Below are positions 46,240 through 62,962 of a DNA stretch of 64,000 nucleotides, one piece after another. Origin of the DNA: Eulemur rufifrons (lineage: Eukaryota > Chordata > Mammalia > Primates > Lemuridae); contig NC_091002.1 of the NCBI RefSeq assembly GCF_041146395.1, positions 6,256,501 through 6,320,500 on the forward strand, in the 5' to 3' direction. Numbering within the stretch: the first letter of the stretch is position 1; every line of letters begins with the position of its first letter. The position numbers and the translations under genes are program-made. The notes below the pieces were generated by a model. It was given only the letters and a program-made list of their open reading frames with translations. It was not told the DNA's origin and did no database searches.

Positions 46240-48236
46240 AACATGCCTCACAGAGAACCAAACTGTGACAAAATCCAAACAATATAATAAACAGATATTA
46301 TGGATATATATCAAACACTCTGATGACAGAGAATAAACTTTTTTCTCAAGCACACGTGGCATATGTATAACTGATCATATATTAAGATACACAGAAAACA
46401 TCAGAAGGTTGAATAAACTAGAAATATTAAAATAACACTCTGATCACAGTACAAAAAACCTAGAAATTAAAAACGAAACAAAACAAGAACCCTTCCACTT
46501 AGAAATACACCAAAAAGACAATACACTTCTATTAACCTTCCTTTGGATGGAGGGAAATACAAATAGAAATTATATAATTTCTAATGAAAACACTTTATAT
46601 TAGAACTAATGAATTACATATAAAGCAATAAGGAAATTTCATAGCCCTAAATTCCTATATAAATAAAAATGAAAGAATAAAAGTAAATGAATTAAGTTTT
46701 CAATTCAAAAAGCAAGAAAAGAAACAATAAAGCAAATCAAAATAAAGTACAAGGAAGACATACAGCTAGAATAAAGATAGGAATAGAAATTAATGAGTCA
46801 GAGAAGAGAAAAACAGATCAAATTAATGGTTCTTGCAAAAAATAAAATAGACAAAACATTAGTTAATTTAATCAAAAGGGAGAAAGTACAAATATACAAA
46901 ATAAACAACAAAGTACTGACATGAAGGAAGTTAGAAGAACACCTTAAAAAATTATTTTGTACAATTTTATGCAAGTAAATTTGAAAAACCTAGATTAAAT
47001 GGATGTCTTAAGAAAATAAGAAAATATGGTTATGAAAATTGACCTCAGTAGAGACAAAAGTTAGAGCAACACCCATAGAAGAAATAGAGAAAATAATTAA
47101 GGAACTACCCCACAAAAAACAACAGATCTAGACTGCTTCACAGGGGAATTCTATTAAACCTTTAGAGACAAGATAGTCCCAATGTTGTATAAATTATTTC
47201 AGAACATAGAAATAAAAAAAATTTCCAAGTTTCTTTTATTAAGCAAATATACAGTTATCTCTAACCATGATAAAGAGAGCATAATAAAGGAAAATTACAG
47301 ACTGATCTTATGAATATTGGTTGATCTAAATATCTTAAATAGAATATTAGCAAACAGGCACCAACACTATACCTATTCCTAATAAAACACCTATTCCTAA
47401 TAAAAACTCTTAAAAAAAGAATAATTGGATACTTCTTCCAAATAGTAAAACAATGCACCTTGATCCTAAAGCTAGCATCTTAACAGGGAAACACCAGAGG
47501 CATTCTTACTAAGGTCAGCAACAAGGCAAGGATAGGCACTATCTCTGCTACTATTGAACATTGTTCTGAAGGCATTACCCAAAGCAATTAGGTAAGAAAA
47601 AAATAACCAGAGGCATAATAATTAAAAAATAAAACAATCTCTAGTTGCAAATGATACGATAGTAAACCCTGGAAACCTCTAGAGAATCAATAATAAAATA
47701 ATTCAGGAAGGTAGCAGAAAATAAAATTAACATAGAAATCAATAGCTTTCATAAACACAAACAACAGTATGAAGATATTATGGAAGAGAATATCTCATTT
47801 ACAATATTAACAAAAAGATAAAATACTTAGAAATAAACTTAAGAAATGTGTAAAACCCACATGAAGAAAACTTTAAAACCTTCTGAATGACACAAAAGAC
47901 AACTTGTCCAATGAAAATATATCCCTTCTTTTTCCTGCAATGTCTCAACATCATCAAGATGTCAGCTGTCCCTAAGTTAATCTATGAGTTTAATGTGATC
48001 TCAATAAAAATACTAACAAGTTTTCTTTATGGAACTAGACAAGGTGATACTAAAGTTCATATGGAAAAAAAAATGCACAAGAATAAGTGGGAAAACAGAA
48101 ACAGAGGAGCTATGAGTGGGGCCGGGCCTTCCAGGTATTGAAACATACTACATGTGCTCTGTAATTACACCAGCGAGGTACTGGCATATGAATAGGCAGA
48201 CCACAGCAGAACAGAACAGCAGGTCCAGACATAGAC
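46240..48236 (+). repeat. Old L1 ORF2 region, sense orientation (left part)
   Basis: A/T-rich sequence follows the L1 ORF2 consensus wording in the + direction: 'tagaaattaaaaacgaaac', 'ggaaatttcatagccctaaa', 'gactgcttcacaggggaatt', 'aaaagacaacttgtccaatg'. It continues directly after the solo LTR at 48690. Stops are frequent; it is inactive. Confidence 0.8.
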
Positions 48237-48241
48237 TCAAC

Positions 48242-48689
48242 TGTAAGGTTTCTGGATGGTCAACACCAGAGAAAGAAAGACGAGCAGAGTTGAAAGGGTT
48301 AAGCAACGAGGCTTTACTTGAGAGCTCCCCAGTGAGGATAACGGGTCCCAAGGGAGGGGCCCTGGTGAGGTTCCGGGGTTCCGGAGAAACCAGGGACTCC
48401 GAGAAGTCGCACCATCTGGGACTTAGACAAGGGTATTTATATGCGGTGAGGGGCATAAGCAGAGGGGGCTTGCTTTTTAGGTGCTTGTTTAAGTGGATTA
48501 TCAAGTTCTCAGTAAGCAGGATATCTCCAGGACCGGGCAGACAGCGTGAGGGCTGGGTGTGCTGCCAGTTACAGGATGTGGCTGGGCCAGGTGCTTGTTC
48601 AAGCAGAAAAGTGAAGCTGACTCACTGCTTAGGGCAGAGGGGTTTGTAGCAGGGGAGGGGGCTACACGCCCCCCACTACCAACCTTACA
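48242..48689 (-). mobile_element. Solo LTR inserted in L1
   Basis: A 448-bp element starting TGTAAGGTT and ending AACCTTACA, a perfect 9-base terminal inverted repeat. It is flanked by the 5-bp duplication TCAAC (48237-48241 and 48690-48694), and the L1 ORF2 sequence is continuous once it is removed. Read on the minus strand it has a TATA box (gcatataaatac, near 48432-48443) in the expected place upstream of G/C-rich leader-like sequence, which argues for minus orientation. No internal retroviral sequence remains. The 177-codon + frame across it (48116-48649) is a shadow. Confidence 0.85.
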
Positions 48690-48975
48690 TCAACACATAT
48701 GGAAATCTAATATAATAAAGACTGTATCTTGAATCACTGAGACAAAGATGGACTTCTTGATCAATAATGCTGGGACAACTGGATAGAGTTGGAAAAAGTT
48801 TGGAAAAAGATAAGAGAAAACATGACTGAATTCTATAACTTGGCTGTAGAAATAGGCTTTTTAACCATGACTCAAAATCCAGATGCAAGAAAAGACTCAT
48901 AAATTGGATTACAACCCCCCCAACAACTACAAAACCAAATCTTTTGCATGGCATAAGATACCAAAACAAAGTCAA
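48690..48975 (+). repeat. Old L1 ORF2 region (right part)
   Basis: It continues the L1 ORF2 text interrupted by the solo LTR: 'cacatatggaaatctaatat', then 'gacttcttgatcaataatgc', 'tgggacaactggatagagtt'. It is interrupted again by the Alu at 48988 and seems to resume briefly after it. Confidence 0.78.
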
Positions 48976-48987
48976 AAGATAAACAGT

Positions 48988-49330
<343 letters not shown>

Positions 49331-49411
49331 AAAAGATAAACAGTGAACTAGGAGAAAATATTTGTAACATATATCACAGATGAAGGGCTAATATCATGGA
49401 CATACAACGAG

Positions 49412-49804
<393 letters not shown>

Positions 49805-49807
49805 GAG

Positions 49808-50311
<504 letters not shown>

Positions 50312-50569
50312 CTAAATTTGGCTATCATTTTAAGCAGGGCCCTCTGACTCCTTGTAACCACCAATGACTCTGGTTTGGAATCTGTTTATTGAGTGATGAA
50401 GTATTTGCAAAGCCTTTAATGATCTGCCCCAACAGAGTCCAGGTGTGTTGACCCTTCAGGGTGCAGGAGAAGCATCTGTTTGGACTAGCTTTACACCAAG
50501 TATGACTATGGTCTTGGGATGTTTAGCTGATGTGTAGGTCATTGTTGCTGGGAAAGAATGCCAGAATGG

Positions 50570-50900
50570 CGTTTTTTTTTTAAATTGATTTTTAAAAATT
50601 ACCTTCATTGAGGTATAATTAATATGATTAAATGCACCTATTTTAAGTGCACAGTCCAATGAATTTTCAAAAATCCATACAACTGTGTAGTCACCAGCAC
50701 AATCAAGTAATAACATTTCTATCACTCCAAAATGTTCCCTCATGCCTTTCTGTAGTCAAACCACTCCACACTCCACAGCCCCATGGAACCAAAGATCTGC
50801 GTTCTGCCACTGGATTAGACTTGCCTATTCTAGAATCTTATACAGATGGAAGCATACAGTATGTACTCTTCGGTAATCAAAAGAAGAACCAATAAACATC
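50570..50900 (+). repeat. Old L1 3'UTR-type fragment
   Basis: 'cattgaggtataattaatat' followed by 'aatgcacctattttaagtgc', 'acagtccaatgaattttcaa' and 'gtagtcaccagcacaatcaa'. This is the widespread old L1 3' end wording. A short L2/MIR-like end follows at about 50910-50985. Confidence 0.75.
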
Positions 50901-51063
50901 AGTATTTGCCCTGGCACCCAAACAGTGTTTGGAACATAGTAGGTATTCGGTAAGTATTTAGCAAGTGAATGAAGGAAGAAATAAATAGATATGATTCTTA
51001 AGAGGAAAAAAAAAACATAACAAATTTTAAACACATCACTTAAGCAACCTGAAAGTTTTTCAC

Positions 51064-51334
51064 TTTTTTTTTTTTTTTTTTTTAAATAGAGACAGTGTCT
51101 TGTTCTGTCACCTAGGCTGGAACCCATGGGCTCAAGCAATCCTTCCACGTCAGCTTACAGAATAGCTGGGATTATAGGCATAAGCCACTATGCCTGGCTA
51201 ATTTTTTAATTTTTTGTAGATACAGGATCTCTATATGCTACCCAGGCTGGTCTTGAACTCCTGGCCCCAAGCAATCCTCCTGCCTCAGCCTTCCAAAGTG
51301 CTGGGATTACAGGTGTGAAGCACTGTGCCCAGCT
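51064..51334 (-). repeat. Alu SINE, reverse, old
   Basis: Poly-T, then 'agagacagtgtcttgttctg', right and left arms with short linker, ending 'tgtgaagcactgtgcccagc'. It is diverged and lacks the lemur linker. Confidence 0.88.
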
Positions 51335-51484
51335 CACTTTTGATAGTAGCAGACTAGCAGGCTGTAGATCAACTTTCCAATGTAGAATATAAAGTATACT
51401 ATAAAAACTGGAAAAATATTAAAAAGCATCTATTCAAAGGCATGAGAGAGTTATCCAGGCAGTAAGAGCTTAATGGAGCCATGA

Positions 51485-51730
51485 TTGCCAAGGGAAGGGA
51501 AGTGCAGAAATGTAAGCCTGATATTCAGTGCCATGGTCTCTCTTGAGGGCTTTGCTAATTTTCAAGTGCTGGTTGAAAAGCTGAGTACAATTTCCAGAAG
51601 TCTTATGGAGTTGGAGAAAGAGCTGAAGTTCAGGCTTATCAAGAAAGACGACTTTTGGTACTCTAGAGGAAAACAATCTGGCAATTTATCAGCTTTCACA
51701 AAAACTGAAGCTCATCCTCCTGATGGATAG
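51485..51730 (+). other. Unassigned 81-codon open frame
   Basis: MPREGKCRNVSLIFSAMVSL... with a helix-like, Lys/Glu-rich middle (KLSTISRSLMELEKELKFRL). There is no recognised family, splice context or Kozak match. It is bounded by Alu and L1 material and may be part of an old repeat or a decayed retrocopy. Confidence 0.2.
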
Positions 51731-51739
51731 ATCTCCAGA

Positions 51740-52650
51740 TTGGACTAAGGTAACCTGCTCCCAGCCTAATTGTCTGCAGAAACAAAATTTAATCATCTCT
51801 GGAAGAAGACAACACTATTCATGGCCATAAGTAGACTCTTTCATTTTTATTCACATTATTCAATCGCCTGGCATTCCATGAAACAAGATCAAATGACTGA
51901 AAGCCAAGAGATGAACAATAGAAACACATCTATAGGAGACATAGATACTGTAGTTATAAGTTACATAGACTTTAGAATATGTTTAATAGATTACAAATTG
52001 AGAGTTTGAATATAGAACTGAAAATTAAACAAAATCAAATGAAAAGTTGTAGAACTGAAAAATACAATTAATAAAATTAAGAACTCAGAAATTTACTCAA
52101 ATAGAGTTTAACAGCCACTAGCCATCCTTGCAGAAAAGAGTAAATGGAAAATAGACAAAATAACTAAAGATTAGAAAAAATATCCAGACTGAGGCATGTA
52201 GAGAAAAGACATAGAAAGTATGGAAAAGAGCATAAGAAAAACATGAAACATGATAAAAAGTTCTAACGTAGGTATGACCATAGTCCCAGAGGAGAGGAGA
52301 AAGGAGTGGAAACAAATTTTAAAGAGCTACTGGTTGAGAAGTTTCCAAAGTTGATGGAAGACATCAAACCACAGGTAAAAGAAACATTGCAAATGATAAG
52401 CAAGATAGATAAAAAGAAAACCACATCTAAGCATAATATATAACCACTGAAAACCAAAGACAGAGAGAACCTTAAAAATAGCTAGGAAAAAAAATGACCA
52501 ATTACCTTCAAAGGAGCAATAATACAACTGACAGTGACTTCTTAACAGAAATAATGAAAAATAGAAAAAAATGGAATGAAATGTTCAAGATATTAAAGGA
52601 AAATAACTGCAAAACTAGATTTCTCTCCAGCAAAAATACTCTTCAAAAAT
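51740..52650 (+). repeat. A-rich L1-type sequence (5'/ORF1-like region)
   Basis: Very A-rich sequence with L1-like wording ('tagaactgaaaaatacaatt', 'aataaaattaagaactcaga', 'atggaagacatcaaaccaca'). It continues between and beyond the Alus at 52657 and 53349. The precise subfamily is not assignable by eye. Confidence 0.6.
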
Positions 52651-52656
52651 AAAGGT

Positions 52657-52925
52657 TGGCTGGGCGCAGTGGCTCATACCTGTAATCCTAGCACTCCGAG
52701 GAGGCTGAGGTGGGGGGATTGCTTGAGTTTAGGAATTCAAGATTAGCCTGAGCAAGAGTAAGATCCTGTCTCTACTAAAAGTAGAAAAATTCACCGGACG
52801 TGGTGGCACGCGCCTGTAGTCTCAGCTACTTGGGAAGCTGAGGCAGGAGGATCAGTTGAGCCCAGGAGTTTGAGGTCTAGTCCACTGTAGTCCAGGCGAC
52901 AGAGCAAGACTCTGTCTCAAATAAC
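52657..52925 (+). repeat. Alu SINE, forward
   Basis: 'ggctgggcgcagtggctcat' through 'gacagagcaagactctgtct'. It uses 'cctgagcaagagtaagatcc', a strepsirrhine-like left-arm variant, but has lost most of the long linker. Confidence 0.88.
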
Positions 52926-53644
<719 letters not shown>

Positions 53645-53907
53645 TCCAACAAAAAGACAAGAAGGGAGAGAAAAAGGAGCATAAAATAAGTGGGACAAAT
53701 AGAAAACAACAGTAAAAGAAGAGATTTATACTTAAATATATATACTTACATAATTATATGTAAATGGATAAAATAACTAAAAGACAAAGACTGTACTTAT
53801 AGGAAGATCAAATTAACACAGACACATAATAATGTCATGGCTAGCCTTAAAATGTCTCTTGATGAAATGAAAGAGCAAGAATCTGACCTAAAATGAAGAT
53901 AAAATCT

Positions 53908-54212
53908 TTTTTTTTGTTTTTTGTTTTTTTGAGACAGAGTCTCACTCTGTTGCCCAAGCTAGAGTGCCGTGGCATCAGTCTAGCTCACAGCAACCTCAAA
54001 CACCTGGGCTCAAGTGATCCTCCTGCCTCAGCCTCCCAAGCAGCTGGAACTACAGACACACAGCACCACACCTGGCTAATTTTTCTATTTTTTTGTAGAG
54101 ATGGGTTCTTGCTCTTGCTCAGGCTGGTCTTGAACTCTTGACCTCAAGTGATCCTCCTGCCTCGGCCTCCCAAAGTGCTGGGATTACAGGTGTGAGCCAT
54201 CATGCCTGACCA
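53908..54212 (-). repeat. Alu SINE, reverse
   Basis: T-rich tail then 'gagacagagtctcactctgt', ending 'gtgagccatcatgcctgacc'. It has the strepsirrhine-like 'cttgctcttgctcaggctgg' but not the long linker. Confidence 0.88.
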
Positions 54213-55640
54213 ACATTGTAATTATTACATGTTATTAAAACTACTAGAGATAAAAAATTGTATATACAAAATGTATTAAAAAGTAGAAGATATGATTTTT
54301 TGTGGTAAAAAAGGTTATAAGAAAATATAGGAATATGGCTTTTGTTAAACAGAAAATAATTTTGCCTAGTTTAGAGGTTTTAAGAATTTTATCCTAAATT
54401 AAAAAACCAGAAAGAATGATAGATAAAACTAAATATAGAAAGTTAGAAAAAAATGGTAAAAAATTATAAAAGGTTGTAAGTGGTTTATAAAAATATTACC
54501 CTGTGGTTAAACTAATTAAGATTGTTTCAAGTTACAGTTCCATTTTATATTATCTATTCATGGATAACAGGTCAATATGTGGAAGACATACATGAGTTTG
54601 GCCTAAAAAGGTGGGACACCTCTCTTGTTTATAAGGATTTGTTTATAGGTTTTACTAAATTATCTTTTAGCTGTTTATAAGGTTTTGTTAAAATTAATTT
54701 TTAGCATCAATAATATACTAATGCAATTATCCAAAACCCCCCCAAAATAAAAAGAACCAAAAAACAGCAACAACAAAAAGAAAATACTGGAATACAAAAT
54801 TGAAAGCCTTGTATTTAAACTATACTATGCTTCTAAGCCACAAATAAAGGAGCACTTTATGTCAAAAAAATATATAATAATCTACAACTTTAGTTTGATT
54901 CAGTTCACTACTGGTTTGGAATGTTTTGTGAGTACAATTAGAAATTTCCCTTCTATGGGGTCTGGAGTTGGAGAACTCCATAATCGCAGGATTTCTTGGA
55001 GCTTTACAGCTCAGCTGCCAGTTTTTCAGACCATACACAGGAGCTCTCTCTCTGTGTTACAGACCAGCTGCTAGCTTTTTGGGTTGCTGGAAAACTCACT
55101 TTGCCCTCCAGTTCCACACCAACTTTCTGCACCTTGATTTCTCCCCTACCAGAAGGTCTAGAGGGGTTTCTCAGTTCTTCTGCCCTACCCCAGCCCTTGG
55201 CAGCTCAGGGTCTGGAATACTTTGGGTTAATTTCTCTCAGCTCTCTTTCCATGCCCCAGCTTTGATGTCTACCCCTAGACACTCTGTAAAGATTTGTAGG
55301 AAAGAATTGATGAATGATATGCTCTGGAGCTGAGGCTTTTTAGAATTCTAATCTGTCATGCCAGCCCATATGTTAATTAAAAGTTTAGCTAGTTTTCTTC
55401 CCCCATCTGTAGAAGATTCTTTCTCCTCCTGCTTTCCCCCAGAGATGAGAAAATACATGGTTTCTTCTTTTCTATGAAGGGCTCATCACTTTTTGGAGTT
55501 GTATCCTCAGCTCTCTGGTAAGTTCAGAAAAACTGATTTTATAGTTTATTCATCTTAGTTTGATTGCTAGAGCAATAGTCACATCTTAACTAGAAATTCT
55601 TTAATTTTCTCATGAATTACAAATTTTAAAAAATGAAAAT
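54213..55640. other. A/T-rich old repeat material
   Basis: 54240-54560 resembles the A/T-rich ERV-internal texture seen at 2140-2360 ('ggttataagaaaatatagga', 'ggcttttgttaaacagaaaa'). 54950-55500 has the look of an old L1 3' region ('gacactctgtaaagatttgt', 'gttaattaaaagtttagcta'). Family names are uncertain and no gene is seen. Confidence 0.4.
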
Positions 55641-55641
55641 A

Positions 55642-58010
<2,369 letters not shown>

Positions 58011-58799
58011 CCTCTGTGATCATCTTTATATCAGGTCTTACTGTGGCTTCTAAGAAGGCAAGTCTTAGTTTACCAGCTGCCTCTCCACAAATGTGCTATG
58101 CAATGGTAGGACAGGGACAGAACAGCCACAATAAACACTCCATCTGGAAAGGGGTTAGAATGGGAGACACATGGCAGTCACTGGCCCACAGCAACTCTGA
58201 ATTCTCTCTGGGTAGGTGTTGAAGGGGCCTTTTCTAGGGCTGGGGAAAAAAAGGATCCTTGATTAGCCCTGGAATCTGTTCCCCTGGGAGTATCTTTCTA
58301 GTCCATTGTTCTCCATAGTCTTTTGCTCCACTTTCTGAGACTTCCTTTTCTATTACTCTTCTTGGCTACTTGCAAGAAGGCATTGAAGAATGTGGTTTCC
58401 TTGGTAGATAAGTGTGTTTCCCAGACTGCTTCTTGCCTTCGTTTGAGTTTGAGCCCAAGGGTTGCTTTCAGTCTCAAATAATCACAGTCTCTTTTAACCC
58501 AGCCTGGTGGTTCTTTGGGAAGTACAACTCTCAAAAATGTAATCAGCTTCTTACTTGAGCCAGCTCCATGCACCAACAGACACACCCACAGTTCATTTAG
58601 ACATGTATCCTCTCTCTAGACATCATTGCAGGCAACTTGAGTTCATCAGGAGTTTCTGGGAAAGCCACAACCTTTTACTCTCTTTTTTACCTCCCTTTTT
58701 CCAGAGCTATGTTGCCCAACTCTAAAGATTTTTGGGTGCCATCTTAATTCCTTCTGATGTGTTAATAGTAGGTATTAAGGCCACACCTTGATTAATGTG
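58011..58799. other. Unassigned intronic stretch
   Basis: Contains a 95-codon minus frame (58298-58585: MCLLVHGAGSSKKLITFLRV..., Lys/Arg-rich). No domain or splice signal was recognised. It may be part of an old ERV or other repeat. Confidence 0.3.
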
Positions 58800-58804
58800 T
58801 TTTA

Positions 58805-59153
58805 TTTTTTATTTATTTATTTATTTTTCTTGAGACAGAGTCTCGCTCTGTTGCCTGGACTAGAGTACCGTAGTGTCAGCCTAGCTCACAGCAACCTCAA
58901 ACTCCTGGGCTCAAGCAATCCCTCTGCCTCAGCCTCCAGCGTAGCTGGGACTACAGGCATGTGCCACCATGCCCAGCTAATGTCTTTTTTTCTATATGTA
59001 TTTTTAGCTGTCCAGATAATTTCTTTCTATTTTTTAGTAGAGACGGGGTCTCACTCTTGCTCAGGCTGGTCTCGAACTCCTGACCTCGAGCGATCCTCCC
59101 GCCTTGGCCTCTCAGAGTGCTAGGATTACAGGCGTGAGCCACCGCACCCGGCC
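58805..59153 (-). repeat. Lemur-type Alu SINE with target-site duplication
   Basis: A full reverse Alu with the lemur linker ('tatttttagctgtccagata'). Flanks gattaatgtgtttta (58790-58804) and gatttatgtgtttta (59154-59168) match with one difference over 15 bases. Confidence 0.93.
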
Positions 59154-60060
59154 GATTTATGTGTTTTAATTGGTCTTTGTTGCTCACATGCCTTTTCAGA
59201 TTTTTCTTTTACTGATTGGAGAATCATTGATATATTCAAATGTACAAGACTCCAGCTTTCAGGAATCTCATCATTCCCTTTCATTCCTACTTGTACACAG
59301 GCCAATTCTTTTCTGAGTTTGTCTCTTTCTCACAGTGCCTTGTTACATGTAGACAACAACAATCAAAGCACACTCTGGTGTCCTGTTGGCCTACCTCTGC
59401 TCATCAGGGATAGTATTTGCCTTACAAGTTATCACAGGTGACAGTTTTATCAGACATTATACCATTTACCAAATGCCATCCTCCAGGCTCCAATAAACAT
59501 CTCTTCACTGCCTGCCCTGGCCCCAGAGCCCAAGCCACATGCTTTAGGATTTGTTACAGCAGCCTTTTATAGCACCAGTCCCTGTAGATACCATGATAGG
59601 CTAGGTTATGCTACCATAATAAGTCATTCCAAAATCCTACTACTTTACAGGAAGAATAGTTTATTTCTCAACTTCACTACATTCCATCACAGGTTGGTCC
59701 ACCATTCATAATGCAGGATGATGGAGCAGCCTCTATCAAAAAATTTGCCAGCCATTGTAATGGAGGGATAAGAGCTTAAGAGGACTCACATGCAATTTCT
59801 TAAAGTCTCAGGAAGGACACGTCATTTACTCGCATTTCATGAGCAAACCACATAGCCACATCTGGTGCCTGTTGGGTAGGGAATCACCATCTTCCCTGGA
59901 TGTGTGCCAGATATAATATTGTCTTCCACACTTGCCTATACTTTTTTGTATATTCCTTGGGATTTTCTACATAGACAATCATGTCATCTGAAAATAGAGA
60001 CAGTTTTTTTTTTTTAACCAGGGAATATCTCAGAGAAGCACCCAAGAAAGTTTTAAGCAG
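59154..60060. other. Old repeat material
   Basis: 59640-59890 is copy B of the interspersed repeat noted at 57290. 59905-60060 is a fragment of L1 ORF2 in reverse orientation ('ttttgtatattccttgggat', 'tttctacatagacaatcatg'). The stretch 59170-59600 is not assigned. Confidence 0.5.
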
Positions 60061-60835
60061 AAGAACTAACATATTCCACAGTGAAAAATTCTTTTAAGTT
60101 TTAGTCTGAAAATGCTGAGTTGAATGCACAGCTCATAAGAAATGTTTTTTATTTGTATTTTGTTTTTATTTGCATTTTATAAAACTTTTAGGAAACCATC
60201 TAATGAGGTGATGATATGATTACTGTGGAGAAAGAGGCCAGTCTCGAACCTCACAGTGTGGAACAGCCATGTCTTTCGTGTGCATGTGGAGTTACTAGAG
60301 CTGAGTGAGCAGCTGAGGTCTGGTCTTGCCTGATGTGCACTCCCTGGACAGGTCCCAGCTCTATGGGTCACAGGTGTTCATCTTTCAAACTGTGGCTTAA
60401 TGGATGATTTCTTTGATTTCTTCTGAACTCCATTTATACAATTTTAAAGGTTTTCAAGGAAATTGTTATTCTTTGAAAATGTTACTATTAATAAACATTT
60501 CAGAATATAACATCGAATTGCCTTTTTGCTTTTTGTGTTTCAAACAAAAAGCATTGACACAAAATAAACATTTTTAAGAGTGTATTTGATCTTGCTGGTT
60601 TTTTTTTTTTCTTTTTTAATAATGTGCTATTCTAGTCCTCTGTTTGGAATCTAAAAATCATTTCCACAGCAACTAATTACAGTATAAGTCACAAACATTG
60701 GATTACTACTGCTGGTGGGGAATTAGAAACAAACATCATGAAAATATTAAAAATTCTGTAGTTTTGAAGTTCTCCCAAGAACTAATGCAGGCTAATAAAA
60801 TGCAAAAAAGACACAGACAGTATCCGGTACAGATG
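60061..60835. other. A/T-rich intronic stretch
   Basis: No gene or clear repeat was recognised. A short minus frame (60177-60371) is not supported. Confidence 0.4.
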
Positions 60836-61650
60836 TGAACTTCTCAAGTTGGCTTCATAGTGATTGGCTTGACATGAATCTGAAGAGAATTATTCTTCAC
60901 CTTATACATTACACCTTTGTCAAAAATCAGTTGAGCATATTTGTGAGGGTCTATTTCTGGCTTTTCTGTTCCACTGATCTAGTATCTGTCTCTCTGCCAA
61001 CATCATACCCTCTTGATTACTATATATTAAGTTTTCATATCAGGTGGAGTGATTCTTCCTGCTTTATTCTTCTTTGTCAAGATTTTGTTTAGCTATTATA
61101 GGGCCTGTGGCTCTTGATATGCATTTTAGAATAAGCTTGTCTATGCCTACAAAAACCTTGCTTGGGTCTTAATAGGGATTACATCAGAAACCTATAGATC
61201 AATTTAGGAGAGTTGATGTTTTTTGGATGTTGAGTCTTCCATACCATGAACATGTCTCTTAGTTTATTGATGATTTATGCCATTTCTATTTTCATTTTTT
61301 GTGTTTATCCATTTTATTTATTTTCAAAGAATCAGCTTCTTTCATTAATCTTTTCTATTTTTTTCCTATTTTCACTTTCACTTATTTCTGCTCTTGTCTT
61401 TATTATTTCATTCTTTCTGCTTAGTTTGGGTTTATCTTGCTTTTACTTTTCAAGTTTCTTAGGATAGAAACTTAGATTACTGATTTGAGATCTTTTTTTG
61501 ATTTCTAATGTAAGCATTTAGTGCTATACATTTATTTACCTCTCAGTACTGTTTTAGCTGTATCCTTTGCCAAATACTTTGACAAAAATGTTTTGCTGTA
61601 ACTTTGCTAACATACTTGGTTAACAACAGCCAGAGTAGTTTTGGATCCAC
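60836..61650 (-). repeat. Old L1 ORF2 region, antisense
   Basis: Reverse-complement L1 wording: 'tttgtcaaaaatcagttgag', 'tgtgagggtctatttctggc', 'aaaaaccttgcttgggtctt', 'ttaatcttttctattttttt'. The + frames (60835-61092, 61246-61467) are shadows. Confidence 0.78.
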
Positions 61651-62055
61651 TGAACAAAAATAATATGCTTGTGATCTATGCACAAACATGAACCTTGAAT
61701 CACAGAGAGATTCTCTCATACACTATAAAAGAGAAAATCCAGGACATTTATTCCATCTAAGCACTAAGATGGAAAGCTCAAGAGTTAACCAAAAAAGCAA
61801 AATATTCTTCCTGCCTAAACAAAAATCATTTTCTATGACTTTCCATACTTCTGCAAAGAGGGAAGGGGTGTTATTAAATCTATTACATACTTTAACAATT
61901 CTATATTACTTATATCCTAACTGGAGGGAAAGTGAAAGTGAGAAAGAAGGACACCCTCTGGGAGGAAATACACAGAGAAAGGTGGGCAAGCAAAACATCT
62001 CGGGGTGCACTTGTGTTCAAGGTGTAGAGGAGGGGAAGAGACAAAGATAAAGAAT
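61651..62055. other. Short unassigned stretch
   Basis: A 120-codon + frame (61688-62050) without recognised domain lies between two L1 fragments. Confidence 0.3.
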
Positions 62056-62962
62056 AAATGTTAAGCACATGAAAAGATGCTCAACGTCATACTCATCAGG
62101 GAAATGCAAGTCAAAACTACAATGAGACACCACTTCATACTCACTACAATGGCTAGAATCAATAAGAAAGATAATAAAAAGTATTGGTGAGAAGTGGAGA
62201 AACTAAAACCCCATACACTGCTTGTGGGAGTATAAAATGGTGCAGCTACTTTGGAAAATTGTTTAGCAGTTCCTCAAAAAGTTAAACATAGTTGTCACTA
62301 AATTGTACATTTTAAATGGTTGAGATGGTAAATTTTATGTGATGGATTTTTTTACCACAGTAGAAAATGCTAAGCATAGCATTACTTTATGACTGAGCAA
62401 TTCTCTCCTAAGTATTAATATATAATCAAGAGAAATTAAAACATATGTCCACACAAAAACTTGCACACAAATGTACACGTTCGTAATAGCCAAAAAGTGG
62501 AAACAACCTTAATGTCCATCAAAGGACATTTGATGAATGGATAAATACATGGAATATTATTTGCTTACTTTTATTGAAATATATAGAATATATTATTCCA
62601 TATAATAGAATATTTTTCAGTCATAAAGAGGAATAAAGTACTGTTACCTCCTATGACATGGATAAACCTTGAAGATGTTTGCTTAGCAAAAGAAGCCAGA
62701 CATAAAAGGTCCCATGTTGCATGATTCCATTAATGTGAAATGTCCAGAATAGGCAAACTAGAGACAGAAAGTAGATTAGTGGTTTCTAAGGGCTGGGAGC
62801 AGGGGAGAGTGGGGAGTAATGGTTAATGGATATGGGGTTTCTTTTTAGAGTGATGGAAATATTTTAGAGTTAGATAGTGGTGATGGTTACACAACCTTGT
62901 GAATGTCTAAAAAGTACAAAATTTTAACTTTAAAAGGGTGAATTTTATGGTTTGTGAATTGT
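62056..62962 (+). repeat. Old L1 3' end, sense
   Basis: Characteristic L1 3' wording: 'catgaaaagatgctcaacgt', 'gggaaatgcaagtcaaaact', 'acttgcacacaaatgtacac', 'gaacaaccttaatgtccatc' (with one A-run difference), 'ggtttctaagggctgggagc' and the end 'gaattgtatcttggtttaaa'. Confidence 0.88.

Noticed and set aside
48116..48649. 177-codon + frame
   Set aside because: It runs across the L1/solo-LTR boundary and through a minus-oriented LTR, so it cannot be an ancestral gene.
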